Below, piece by piece: positions 5,408 to 12,242 of a stretch of 19,359 nucleotides of DNA (position 1 is the first letter of the stretch; every line of letters begins with the position of its first letter). The DNA is taken from NCBI GenBank assembly GCA_051003795.1, contig JBPCKZ010000170.1:1-19359 (forward strand), in the 5' to 3' direction. The position numbers and the translations under genes are program-made. The notes under the pieces are model-generated. The model saw nothing but the letters and a program-made list of their open reading frames with translations. It was not told the origin of the DNA and did not search any database. Source of the DNA: JALYXS01 sp051003795 (GTDB lineage: Bacteria; Acidobacteriota; Terriglobia; Bryobacterales; Bryobacteraceae).

Positions 5408-5818
5408 GTGTCCGTTCACCAGACGCGCCTGCGCGTTCGCTACGCCGAAACCGATCAGATGGGCGTCGTTTATTATGCCAATTACCTGATCTGGATGGAA
5501 GTAGCGCGCGTGGAACTCTGCCAATCGCTCGGGTTCCGGTACCGCGATATGGAGAAGCAAGACGGCGTGCTGCTTGCGGTTGCCGAAGCGCACTGCCGCT
5601 ATCTCAGCCCGGCGCGTTTCGACGACGAGGTGATGGTGGAGACGTCGCTGAAAGACGCCGGGACGCGGCTGGTTCGTTTTCGCTATGAAATGTCGGTTGA
5701 GAACGGCGCGCGTAGGATCGCTCGGGGGGAAACGACGCACCTGTTCGTGGGGAAAGACATGCGTCCGGTGCGGCTGCCGGCGAAGTACCGCGGATTATTT
5801 GGAATCGCTTCCGCTTGA
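5408..5818 (+). CDS. YbgC/4HBT-type hotdog-fold acyl-CoA thioesterase
   Basis: At 136 aa from GTG 5408 it has the family's usual length. The active-site signature is RYAETDQMGVVYYANYLIW, with catalytic Asp16 (Y-x-E-T-D-x-M-G-V-V-Y-Y-x-N-Y). Later come the conserved GFRYRDME and SPARFDDEVMVET segments. These cytosolic enzymes hydrolyse acyl-CoA or 4-hydroxybenzoyl-type CoA esters; some relatives hydrolyse 1,4-dihydroxy-2-naphthoyl-CoA in menaquinone or phylloquinone synthesis. The frame runs further upstream, but that part has no start signal, while GTG 5408 sits 7 nt after TATAAT. A MenC-family gene follows 48 nt downstream on the same strand, so a DHNA-CoA role is possible but is inference. 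Confidence 0.88.
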   Translation: MSVHQTRLRVRYAETDQMGVVYYANYLIWMEVARVELCQSLGFRYRDMEKQDGVLLAVAEAHCRYLSPARFDDEVMVETSLKDAGTRLVRFRYEMSVENGARRIARGETTHLFVGKDMRPVRLPAKYRGLFGIASA

Positions 5819-5866
5819 GGCGCGGAGCGGGGCTTCGACACTGATATCCTATTCCAGAAATACTCG

Positions 5867-6970
5867 ATGAAGATCCGCCGGGTTAGGATCATGCACGTGC
5901 GCGTGCCGCTGGTCGAACCGTTTCGCATCAGCTCGGGCGCCGTGGCCCGGAAGGATGCCATCGTTGTCGAACTCGAAGCGGGCGGCTGCGCCGGGTATGG
6001 CGAATCCTCGCCCATGTCCGGCAGTTTCTATTCTTCCGACACGCCCGAGGGCTGCTGGCGCGAACTCGTGGAGGTCGTGATTCCGGCGATCCTCGGCGAG
6101 GAGGCGGTGGATATCGCCCAATGGAACCGGCTTCTCGACGGGCTGCCGGCGGGGAATTTCACCAAGTGCGGAATCGAGACCGCCCTGTGGGATATCGAAG
6201 GGCAGCGGCAGGGTAAGCCGCTGCATGAACTGCTTGGGGCCACGCGGCGGTCCGTGGAGGCGGGCTTGGCGGTCGGGCTTTATGACGACCCGCGCGACAT
6301 GCTGCGCGCAATCGAGCGGAATCTGCGCGACGGCTATAAGCGCGTAAAGCTGAAGATCGAGCCGGGGCGCGACATCGAGGTGGTGCAAGCCGCGCGGAGC
6401 GCTTTCGGAAATATCCCCCTTTTTGTGGACGCGAACGGCGCCTACACGTTGGACCATATCGATATTTTCCGCAAGCTGGACGAATTCGGCCTGATGATGT
6501 TCGAGCAGCCCTTTCCCGGTCCGCAACTCGAGGAACTCGCAAAGCTCCAAACTCTCGTGAACACCCCGGTGTGTCTGGATGAAAGTCTGGACAGCCTGGC
6601 GCAAGTGGATCGCGCCATCGATTTGGGAAGTCTGCGAATCGCCAACATTAAGATCCAGCGGGTGGGCGGACTTTACCACGCGATGGAAATCTACCGGCGC
6701 TGCACGGAACGCGAAATTCCCGCTTGGATGGGAACGATGCCGGAATTGGGAATCGGCCAGGCGCAAGCGGCGGCCATGGCGGGTTTGGAGAATTGCCGGT
6801 ATCCGACCGATGTCGAATCCAGCCTCCGCTGGTTTGTGGACGATATTGTGGACCCGCCGATCGCCGTTCGGGACGGTTGTCTCGAACTTCCGGCCGCTCC
6901 CGGGCTGGGCTATGCGGTGTCCGCGGCGAAGCTGGAGCGGTATGCTATCGCAACGAGGACTTTCGAATGA
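5867..6970 (+). CDS. menC: Enolase-superfamily enzyme, MenC/N-acylamino-acid racemase type
   Basis: At 367 aa it has the capping domain (residues 1-125, with AGYGESSPMSG) and the barrel of the o-succinylbenzoate synthase/NAAAR family. Catalytic residues are all visible: Lys161-x-Lys163 (RVKLKIEPGRD), metal ligands Asp188 (VDANGAY), Glu213 (MFEQP) and Asp238 (CLDES), and Lys262 (NIKIQRVGG). The C-terminal MGTMPELGIGQA and YPTDVESS fit the same group. Members dehydrate SHCHC to o-succinylbenzoate in menaquinone synthesis, racemise N-acylamino acids, or both; the sequence does not separate these. The start ATG 5867 has no ribosome site; TATCCT lies at 5845-5850. It follows the thioesterase and overlaps the next gene by four bases (ATGA). 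No other men gene is in the window. Confidence 0.88.
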   Translation: MKIRRVRIMHVRVPLVEPFRISSGAVARKDAIVVELEAGGCAGYGESSPMSGSFYSSDTPEGCWRELVEVVIPAILGEEAVDIAQWNRLLDGLPAGNFTKCGIETALWDIEGQRQGKPLHELLGATRRSVEAGLAVGLYDDPRDMLRAIERNLRDGYKRVKLKIEPGRDIEVVQAARSAFGNIPLFVDANGAYTLDHIDIFRKLDEFGLMMFEQPFPGPQLEELAKLQTLVNTPVCLDESLDSLAQVDRAIDLGSLRIANIKIQRVGGLYHAMEIYRRCTEREIPAWMGTMPELGIGQAQAAAMAGLENCRYPTDVESSLRWFVDDIVDPPIAVRDGCLELPAAPGLGYAVSAAKLERYAIATRTFE

Positions 6971-7935
6971 ACGTCGATTTGCCGAACATAACCCGGCGCG
7001 CTTTTCTGGCCGGACTAGCCGCCTCGCTTTCGCGGGCCGCGGCAACCCTGCTCGCGAACAAGAACGTGAAGTGGGCCGTAAGCGCGGGCCTTTGGTCGCA
7101 CTATCCGCAGGGCTCGTTCACGGACATTCTCGACGTGATGAGGGACACCGGTTTCATCGGCGTCCGTCTTACGGGTTATCCGGGGATTCTGAAGCTGTAC
7201 GGCATGACGCCCGCGCAGCTCGAGAAGGAAGTCTCGAAGCGAAATCTCCACGTCTGCACGATCTCATTTGGCGGCCCCACGAACGATCCCGCCCAGCACA
7301 AGAAAATCGTCGAGAACGCGCGCGAGTCGATGAATTTCTTAAAGATTTTTGGCGCCAGGCATCTGGTCGTCTTCCCGCCGGGGCGGCTGAAGCTGGGCGA
7401 ATCCGCGGACGCGGCGTTCAAAGCCATGTGCGTGGGTTTCAACCGCATCGGGGAGGCGGCGAACGAAATGGGTTTTCAAGCGGGCCTGCACAATCATCTC
7501 GACGAGATGGTCGAGACGCCGGAGGAAGTGGACCGCTGCATGGCTCTTACCGATCCCAAGCTCTTCAATTTCGCGCCCGACACGGGACATCTCTATTTAG
7601 GCGGCAGCGACGTAGTGGCCATGTATCGCAAATACAAGAACCGGCTTGTATTCATGGATTACAAAGACGCGCGCTGGACCACGCCGGAACAAGACTTGGT
7701 CCTGCCAAACGGAAAGGTTCACCTGAAGAATTCCAAGGAAGCGAAGTTTTTCGATAGCATCTACGATCTCGGGGACGGCGACATCGATTTTCCGGCATGT
7801 CATCGGATTCTGAAAGAGATTCAGTATAAGGGATGGATCTGCGTCGACCTCGACCGCACGCGCAAAGGGCCGCGCGCGAGTTATGAGCGTTGCGGAGCGT
7901 ATGTGGTGAAGAAGCTGGAGCCGATTTACTTGTGA
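6967..7935 (+). CDS. Tat-signalled xylose-isomerase-like TIM-barrel protein
   Basis: This 322-aa protein starts at ATG 6967, overlapping the MenC-type stop (ATGA), so translation is probably coupled. The N-terminus has a twin-arginine pattern, ITRRAFLAGLAAS (Arg10, Arg11) with a weak hydrophobic core, suggesting export. The rest is the sugar phosphate isomerase/epimerase (AP endonuclease family 2, IolE-like) barrel: RLTGYPG, FGARHLVVFPPG, GLHNHLDEMVETPEE (His175, His177, Glu180), FAPDTGHLYLGG (Asp205, His208), VFMDYKDA and DLGDGDIDF. These give the usual divalent-metal site. Exported members are common in Acidobacteria and Planctomycetes and are thought to act on sugars; the exact reaction is unknown. 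The gene converges on the next with a 4-nt gap. Confidence 0.87.
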   Translation: MNVDLPNITRRAFLAGLAASLSRAAATLLANKNVKWAVSAGLWSHYPQGSFTDILDVMRDTGFIGVRLTGYPGILKLYGMTPAQLEKEVSKRNLHVCTISFGGPTNDPAQHKKIVENARESMNFLKIFGARHLVVFPPGRLKLGESADAAFKAMCVGFNRIGEAANEMGFQAGLHNHLDEMVETPEEVDRCMALTDPKLFNFAPDTGHLYLGGSDVVAMYRKYKNRLVFMDYKDARWTTPEQDLVLPNGKVHLKNSKEAKFFDSIYDLGDGDIDFPACHRILKEIQYKGWICVDLDRTRKGPRASYERCGAYVVKKLEPIYL

Positions 7936-7939
7936 CGGC

Positions 7940-9175
7940 TTACGCCCGCTCGAAGTAGGCGTGGCGCGGCGCGCGATAAGAAATGTTCAACTGCTTCGTT
8001 TCGATTCGTCTCTTCCAAGCGCGGGATTCGAACAACATGGAAAGCGTGCACGTGGTCAGAAGCGTCCTCTCAACCGGATAGAGCGGCTTTCCGGTCACGA
8101 ACATTTCCTCCATGCAATGCACCAGGCCGTCGAAATGCGGGAAGGGACGGCTGCCCGGCTCATCGCCCTGTCCGAAGAATGAAGCTACCGGCTCGGCACG
8201 ACCGTTCATCGTCGCGGCGAAGCTCCAGCCTTGGACTTGACCTTCGAGCATATAGGCGGCGGCCCGAGTCCCATCGAGATACTCCAGCAGAAACGCCACG
8301 GGCTTCTTCACGTTGTCCTCCAATCGCCCGGCCTTGGGAGACGGATTGCGCGCGAGCGCGGCCGTGAGCAGTGGCACGCTCCAACCCCCGTCGCCGTCCC
8401 GCCATTTCCATACTGCATCACCCTCGAGCCACTCGACGGACCGGATTCCAGTTTCTCCGCCCTTGCGCCGCTCCACCATGCACTGAAGCGCCTCGAGCGT
8501 GTGAAACCCGTACGCATCCAACTCGCCGTACCCCAACGCCACGGCCTTATCGATCGGGGCTTCCAAGGGAATTTCAAGCGCTGGCGATCGCATGGTCAGC
8601 GGGATGGACGAGCCGGCCATCAATGGATAGTTCAGCTCTCGAGACCACCCATACATCTGTTTCGCCTTGGACCACGAGTATGAAAAATGCTTGTCCGAGA
8701 AGACCGGCGCCGTCTTTCCCGTGCGACGGAACACTTCGACGATTGACTCCATTAGCTCGTACCGGGGATACAGATGCTGGCCCCGGTCGTTGTATGGATA
8801 TTTCCCGTGTTCTCCGATGAAGCACAGCGCGTCCACGGCGAGATCGTCGCCGCCAAGCGTCATCGCGTCTTTGATGGTGGGGTAAATCTTAAAGCCGTAC
8901 TTTTGAGACAGTCCGCGGCTCAGGTCGTTCGACGGCGCCTGATCCGTATACATGGAGACGAGGCGCGTCCGCGGTTCCGTGAATATCCCATCCGGCGAAT
9001 AACCTTCGAGCAGCCTGCCAACGATAACCGCGGCGTGCGAGTACAGACTGCTGTCATGCGTGTAGATCGTTACGATCGCGGCGACGCGTTTCTTGGGCGC
9101 CTGCGCTTTAAGATTGAGGGCGGCTCCCGCGCCGGTTGCCAGAAACCTCCGCCGGTTTAGTTCAGTCTTGCTCAC
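7940..9175 (-). CDS. Tat-exported conserved protein of unknown function (Gfo/Idh-like?)
   Basis: This 411-aa protein begins MSKTELNRRRFLATGAGAAL, a clear twin-arginine signal (Arg8-Arg10). A mature domain starts at PKKRVAAIVTIYTHDSS, a Rossmann-like first strand but without the G-x-G-x-x-G of a dinucleotide-binding oxidoreductase. Later motifs include FSDKHFSYSWSKAK, GYGELDAYGFHTLEALQCM, VEWLEGDAVWKW and HFDGLVHCMEEM. The C-terminal HCMEEMFVTGKPLYPVERT resembles the end of Gfo/Idh-type proteins, so I suggest a distant, possibly cofactor-free relative; this is tentative. The start is GTG 9175 with no ribosome site; a 6-codon frame with its own AAGG overlaps it (9172-9192). It converges on the TIM-barrel gene and is divergent from the acyl-CoA synthetase gene. 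Confidence 0.7.
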   Translation of the reverse strand: MSKTELNRRRFLATGAGAALNLKAQAPKKRVAAIVTIYTHDSSLYSHAAVIVGRLLEGYSPDGIFTEPRTRLVSMYTDQAPSNDLSRGLSQKYGFKIYPTIKDAMTLGGDDLAVDALCFIGEHGKYPYNDRGQHLYPRYELMESIVEVFRRTGKTAPVFSDKHFSYSWSKAKQMYGWSRELNYPLMAGSSIPLTMRSPALEIPLEAPIDKAVALGYGELDAYGFHTLEALQCMVERRKGGETGIRSVEWLEGDAVWKWRDGDGGWSVPLLTAALARNPSPKAGRLEDNVKKPVAFLLEYLDGTRAAAYMLEGQVQGWSFAATMNGRAEPVASFFGQGDEPGSRPFPHFDGLVHCMEEMFVTGKPLYPVERTLLTTCTLSMLFESRAWKRRIETKQLNISYRAPRHAYFERA

Positions 9176-9192
9176 GCGCGGTCGAAAGCCAT
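9172..9192 (-). promoter_or_regulatory. Possible six-codon leader frame overlapping the 9175 start
   Basis: On the minus strand ATG (9192-9190) reads M-A-F-D-R-A and stops at TGA (9174-9172), which overlaps the GTG start as GTGA. AAGG lies 4 nt before the ATG, and TAGGAT ends 8 nt before it. The main gene has no ribosome site, so reinitiation after this frame could supply its translation. It could equally be chance. Confidence 0.25.
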
Positions 9193-9269
9193 TATGCCTT
9201 ATCCTACATGTTTGTCGAATTTTGGAAACATAATTACGTTACGAGCCTGGCGACGATTTTTGGAGCGTG

Positions 9270-9299
9270 TTGGAAGCCCCCCTGAGAGCGTGCTAGCAT
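9270..9299 (+). promoter_or_regulatory. Promoter placed for a leaderless acyl-CoA synthetase transcript
   Basis: TTGGAA (9270-9275), an 18-nt spacer, then TAGCAT (9294-9299), followed by exactly 7 nt and ATG 9307. No Shine-Dalgarno lies before the ATG. The geometry matches that at 5395 and 15425. Confidence 0.5.
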
Positions 9300-9306
9300 T
9301 TTTCCG

Positions 9307-11106
9307 ATGAGTTCCCGCACCGTTTACCGGGTCCTGGAAGAGGCCGCCCGTCAGTACGGCGGCAGCGTCGCGCTGAAACAACCCCGCACCGAAAACGGCG
9401 TGCGGACCGTTCGCGAGTGGACGTGGAACGAGTATCGAACGGCGGCGGAGGAGATTGCCGCGGGCCTGCGATGCTTAGGCGTTCAGCGGGGCGACGTCGT
9501 CGCGCTGAATTCTGAAACTCGCGCGGAGTTCTATCTGGCGGATCTCGGCATCATGACGAATGGCTCGACGGCGGCGGCGCTCTATCCCAGTTATCCCGTC
9601 AAAGATCTTGTCCGCACGATCGCCAGCTGCGATGCCAAGGCTCTGTTTGTCGAGAACGCGAAAATGTACGGACAACTGCGGGAAGCTCCCGTGGAACGGT
9701 TTTTTCTGCTGACCGGCGAGGCGGAGGGCGCTCTCTCGCTCGACGGGTTGCGCCAGCGCGGGCGAGACGCAATGGACGCCGACCCCGGCCTGCTGCCGCG
9801 CATTCTCGACGAGGTCCAGGTTTCCGATCCAGCGATCCTGTATCTGACTTCGGGCGCGACCGGCGAGCCGAAAATGGTCGTCGTGACGCACGACGCGCTG
9901 GTATCGAACATCGATATGGGTCCTGCAATCCTGCCTCTTGGTCCCGCGGACATCACCGTCGCTTTTCTACCATCCGCGCACATTGCGCAGCGCGTCGTCA
10001 TCGAGCTGCTGCCCATTCGCAGCGGCATGCCCGTCTATTTCGCGGAGAGCCTTCTCAAGCTTCCGCAAGATCTGAAGACGGTAAAGCCGACTCTGTTTCT
10101 CGCGCCGCCGCGCTTGTGGGAACGCATCTATTCGACCATCTGCGCGGAAATTCGCAAGCGTCCGGCAATCGCACAAAAGGCTTTCTACGCCGCCGTTGGA
10201 CTAGGTCTCGCCGCCGCCAAATACCGGCGGCGGGACCAGCCGGCGCCATTCCGAATCGCGGGACCGTTGCGCATCGCCGACCTCCTCGTGTTCACGAAAA
10301 TCCGGGAGCGCTTTGGCGGAAGGCTTCGCGTCGGCGTCTCGGGAGCCGCCCCGCTCGGAACGGAATTGGCCGAGTTTTACGAAGCGATCGGGATGCCCTT
10401 GACCGAAGGCTATGGATTGACTGAAGGCGGCGTCGCGGCTTTCAATCCGATCGGCCGCGCCAAGCCGGGCAGCATCGGGAAGCCCGTGCCCGGCATGGAA
10501 GTGCGCATTGCCGAAGACGGCGAACTGCTGATGAAGGGGCCGTGCCAATTTTCGTACTACTACAAAGACCCGGAAACCACCGCGCAGGTTTTGCGCGATG
10601 GCTGGCTGCACACCGGCGACGTCGCGCACATCGATTCCGAAGGCTATATCTACATCACGGGCCGCAAGAAAGAGATGATCGTGTCCTCCAACGGGAAGAA
10701 GATTTTTCCATCGCGCGTGGAAAATCTGTTTAAGTTCGAACCGCTGATCAGCCAGGTTCTTCTGGTGGGCGACCGCTTGCCGTATCTGACGTCGCTGTTC
10801 ACGATTCATCCCGCCGTTGCGGAAACCTTGGGCGGAATGGATAGCTGGCTGGGCCGTCCTCACTGCGATTTAACCGCGGCTCCGCCGGTGGTCGCCGAAG
10901 TTCAGAAAATCGTGAACCGGGTGAATAAGAACCTTGCGCCCTTCGAACAGATCCGAAAATTCCGGATTCTGCCGCGCGATTTCACGATTGAAAATGGGGA
11001 ATTAACCGCGACGATGAAGGTGCGCCGCCAGCAGGTGCTCGAAAATTTCCGGGATCAGGTGGATATATTGTATGCGGGGAAAAGCGAAGCGGCGGAGAGG
11101 GGATGA
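9307..11106 (+). CDS. Long-chain acyl-CoA synthetase (AMP-forming)
   Basis: At 599 aa it has the length and motifs of FadD15/FAA1-type long-chain fatty acid:CoA ligases, which activate fatty acids through an acyl-adenylate. The AMP-binding P-loop is YLTSGATGEPKM (residues 179-190), where most members have TSGTTG-x-PKG; the Gly after the Lys is Met here. Further motifs are EGYGLTEGG, GWLHTGDVAHID, YITGRKKEMIVSSNGKKI, and GELTATMKVRR, with the conserved C-terminal Lys at 571. It is membrane-associated in most bacteria; no membrane segment is seen. The ATG 9307 has no ribosome site and lies 7 nt after a -10 box. It is divergent from the Tat protein (131 nt apart) and converges on the coiled-coil gene (4 nt gap). 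Confidence 0.93.
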   Translation: MSSRTVYRVLEEAARQYGGSVALKQPRTENGVRTVREWTWNEYRTAAEEIAAGLRCLGVQRGDVVALNSETRAEFYLADLGIMTNGSTAAALYPSYPVKDLVRTIASCDAKALFVENAKMYGQLREAPVERFFLLTGEAEGALSLDGLRQRGRDAMDADPGLLPRILDEVQVSDPAILYLTSGATGEPKMVVVTHDALVSNIDMGPAILPLGPADITVAFLPSAHIAQRVVIELLPIRSGMPVYFAESLLKLPQDLKTVKPTLFLAPPRLWERIYSTICAEIRKRPAIAQKAFYAAVGLGLAAAKYRRRDQPAPFRIAGPLRIADLLVFTKIRERFGGRLRVGVSGAAPLGTELAEFYEAIGMPLTEGYGLTEGGVAAFNPIGRAKPGSIGKPVPGMEVRIAEDGELLMKGPCQFSYYYKDPETTAQVLRDGWLHTGDVAHIDSEGYIYITGRKKEMIVSSNGKKIFPSRVENLFKFEPLISQVLLVGDRLPYLTSLFTIHPAVAETLGGMDSWLGRPHCDLTAAPPVVAEVQKIVNRVNKNLAPFEQIRKFRILPRDFTIENGELTATMKVRRQQVLENFRDQVDILYAGKSEAAERG

Positions 11107-11110
11107 AGCG

Positions 11111-11434
11111 CTATTCCTTCGAGCCGGAGGCTTTGCGCTCAAGTGTGAAGACGCGCTCCTCGAGGACGGTGAGGCGCTCCTCCGTTGCGATATCGTTTGC
11201 TTGCAATTGCCGCAACTTGACGTCCAACGTCCGGGCCCATTTCCAGAATTCCGTAAGGAGCCTGGTTTCGGTGGCTTCCAGGGCGTCCTTGAATTGCCGC
11301 TCCACGGCCTCCAAACGTTGCTCCACGGCATCGAAACGTCGCTCCATGGCATCGAAACGTTGCTCCATGGCATCGAAACGCGCATTCGTTCGTTTCTCCA
11401 TGTCCTGGAGATAGGTTTTCAGTTCGACATCCAT
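11111..11434 (-). CDS. Small heptad-repeat coiled-coil protein (107 aa)
   Basis: Residues about 15-50 are consecutive seven-residue units: RFDAMEQ, RFDAMER, RFDAVEQ, RLEAVER, QFKDALE. Hydrophobic residues fall at a/d positions (F/L and M/V) with charged flanks, so a long parallel coiled coil is expected. After a Trp-containing middle (EFWKWARTLDVKL) a second helical stretch follows (RLTVLEERVFTLERK). There are no signal peptide or membrane segments. Its function is unknown; similar short proteins are scattered in Acidobacteria and Cyanobacteria. The start is ATG 11434 with only AAGG close before it. It sits between, and opposite to, the acyl-CoA synthetase and the dehydrogenase, with a 23-nt divergent gap to the latter. 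Both strands are open here, but the heptad pattern and acidic/basic balance favour this strand. Confidence 0.75.
   Translation of the reverse strand: MDVELKTYLQDMEKRTNARFDAMEQRFDAMERRFDAVEQRLEAVERQFKDALEATETRLLTEFWKWARTLDVKLRQLQANDIATEERLTVLEERVFTLERKASGSKE
11299..11382. repeat. Four tandem 21-bp repeats inside the coiled-coil gene
   Basis: Copies begin at 11299, 11320, 11341 and 11362 (GCTCCAYGGCATCGAAACGT-type unit). The last two differ only at their ends and the second differs from the third by two bases. One unit equals one coiled-coil heptad, so gain or loss of copies would keep both frame and heptad register. Confidence 0.85.
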
Positions 11435-11457
11435 GCCTTATTTTCCCATACCCTACT

Positions 11458-12213
11458 ATGATTACTGAGAAAGTCGCCCTCGTCACGGGCGCGGGCAGTG
11501 GTATCGGCCGCGCTGTGAGTCTCGCCCTGCACCGTTCCGGATACTCCATCGTGCTCGCCGGCCGCCGTTTGGCGGAGCTGAAGCAAACAGCCGCGCTGGC
11601 GGTCGCGCCCGAGCCTCGAATGCTCGCCGTTGCCACCGACGTTAGCAAGCGCGAGTCCGTCAAGGCTCTGTTTGCCGCGACCGGAGAAACGTTCGGCCGC
11701 TTAGACATCCTCTTCAACAACGCCGGAATAGGCGCGCCCGGCGTTCCGCTGGAAGATTTGACCTATGAGCAATGGATCTCGGTAGTCGACGTGAACCTTA
11801 CCGGATCTTTCCTCTGCGCGCAACAGGCGATTCGAATCATGAAGGCGCAAGATCCGCGTGGCGGGCGGATCGTCAACAATGGCTCGATCTCGGCTCACGC
11901 GCCCCGGCCCAACTCAGCGCCATACACCGCGACGAAACACGCCATCACGGGCCTGACAAAGAGCATTTCGCTCGACTGCCGCAAGTACGACATTGCCTGC
12001 GGCCAAATCGATATTGGCAACGCGGCTACCGAGATGACCGAACGAATGAATGCCGGTGTTCCCCAAGCCAACGGCAGTTTGATGGTCGAGCCGCGCATGG
12101 ATGTGCAATGCGTCGCCGATGCCGTCGTCTATATGGCGAGCCTGCCGTTAAGCGCCAACGTGCAGTTCATGACCGTGATGGCGACGAAAATGCCGTTCAT
12201 CGGGCGCGGATAG
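11458..12213 (+). CDS. Short-chain dehydrogenase/reductase (SDR)
   Basis: At 251 aa this is a classical SDR. The cofactor loop is TGAGSGIG (residues 10-17) after VALV, with AGRR at 34-37 (Arg after strand 2 suggests NADP preference, as in many SDRs). NNAG is at 87-90, Asn114 is in VNLTG, and the catalytic Ser143, Tyr156 and Lys160 have canonical spacing (SISAHAPRPNSAPYTATK). The C-terminal part (IDIGNAATEMTERM) replaces the usual PG motif with IG. The substrate is unknown. The start ATG 11458 has no ribosome site; TACCCT lies 3 nt upstream, too close for a leaderless start. It stands alone, divergent from the coiled-coil gene and convergent with the regulator (29-nt gap, no clear terminator). 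Confidence 0.92.
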   Translation: MITEKVALVTGAGSGIGRAVSLALHRSGYSIVLAGRRLAELKQTAALAVAPEPRMLAVATDVSKRESVKALFAATGETFGRLDILFNNAGIGAPGVPLEDLTYEQWISVVDVNLTGSFLCAQQAIRIMKAQDPRGGRIVNNGSISAHAPRPNSAPYTATKHAITGLTKSISLDCRKYDIACGQIDIGNAATEMTERMNAGVPQANGSLMVEPRMDVQCVADAVVYMASLPLSANVQFMTVMATKMPFIGRG

Positions 12214-12242
12214 CACGCCGGCCCGTGACCGGAAGGGAGCAG

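Noticed and set aside
5849..7045. A 398-codon minus-strand frame opposite the MenC-type gene
   Set aside because: The composition is dominated by Arg, His and Gln, there is no family motif, and all catalytic residues lie on the plus strand.
6579..7757. A 392-codon plus-strand frame spanning two genes
   Set aside because: It lies in a third frame over two good genes joined by an ATGA overlap and has no motif of its own.
11299..11382. CRISPR-like array
   Set aside because: The repeats are contiguous without spacers and encode coiled-coil heptads.
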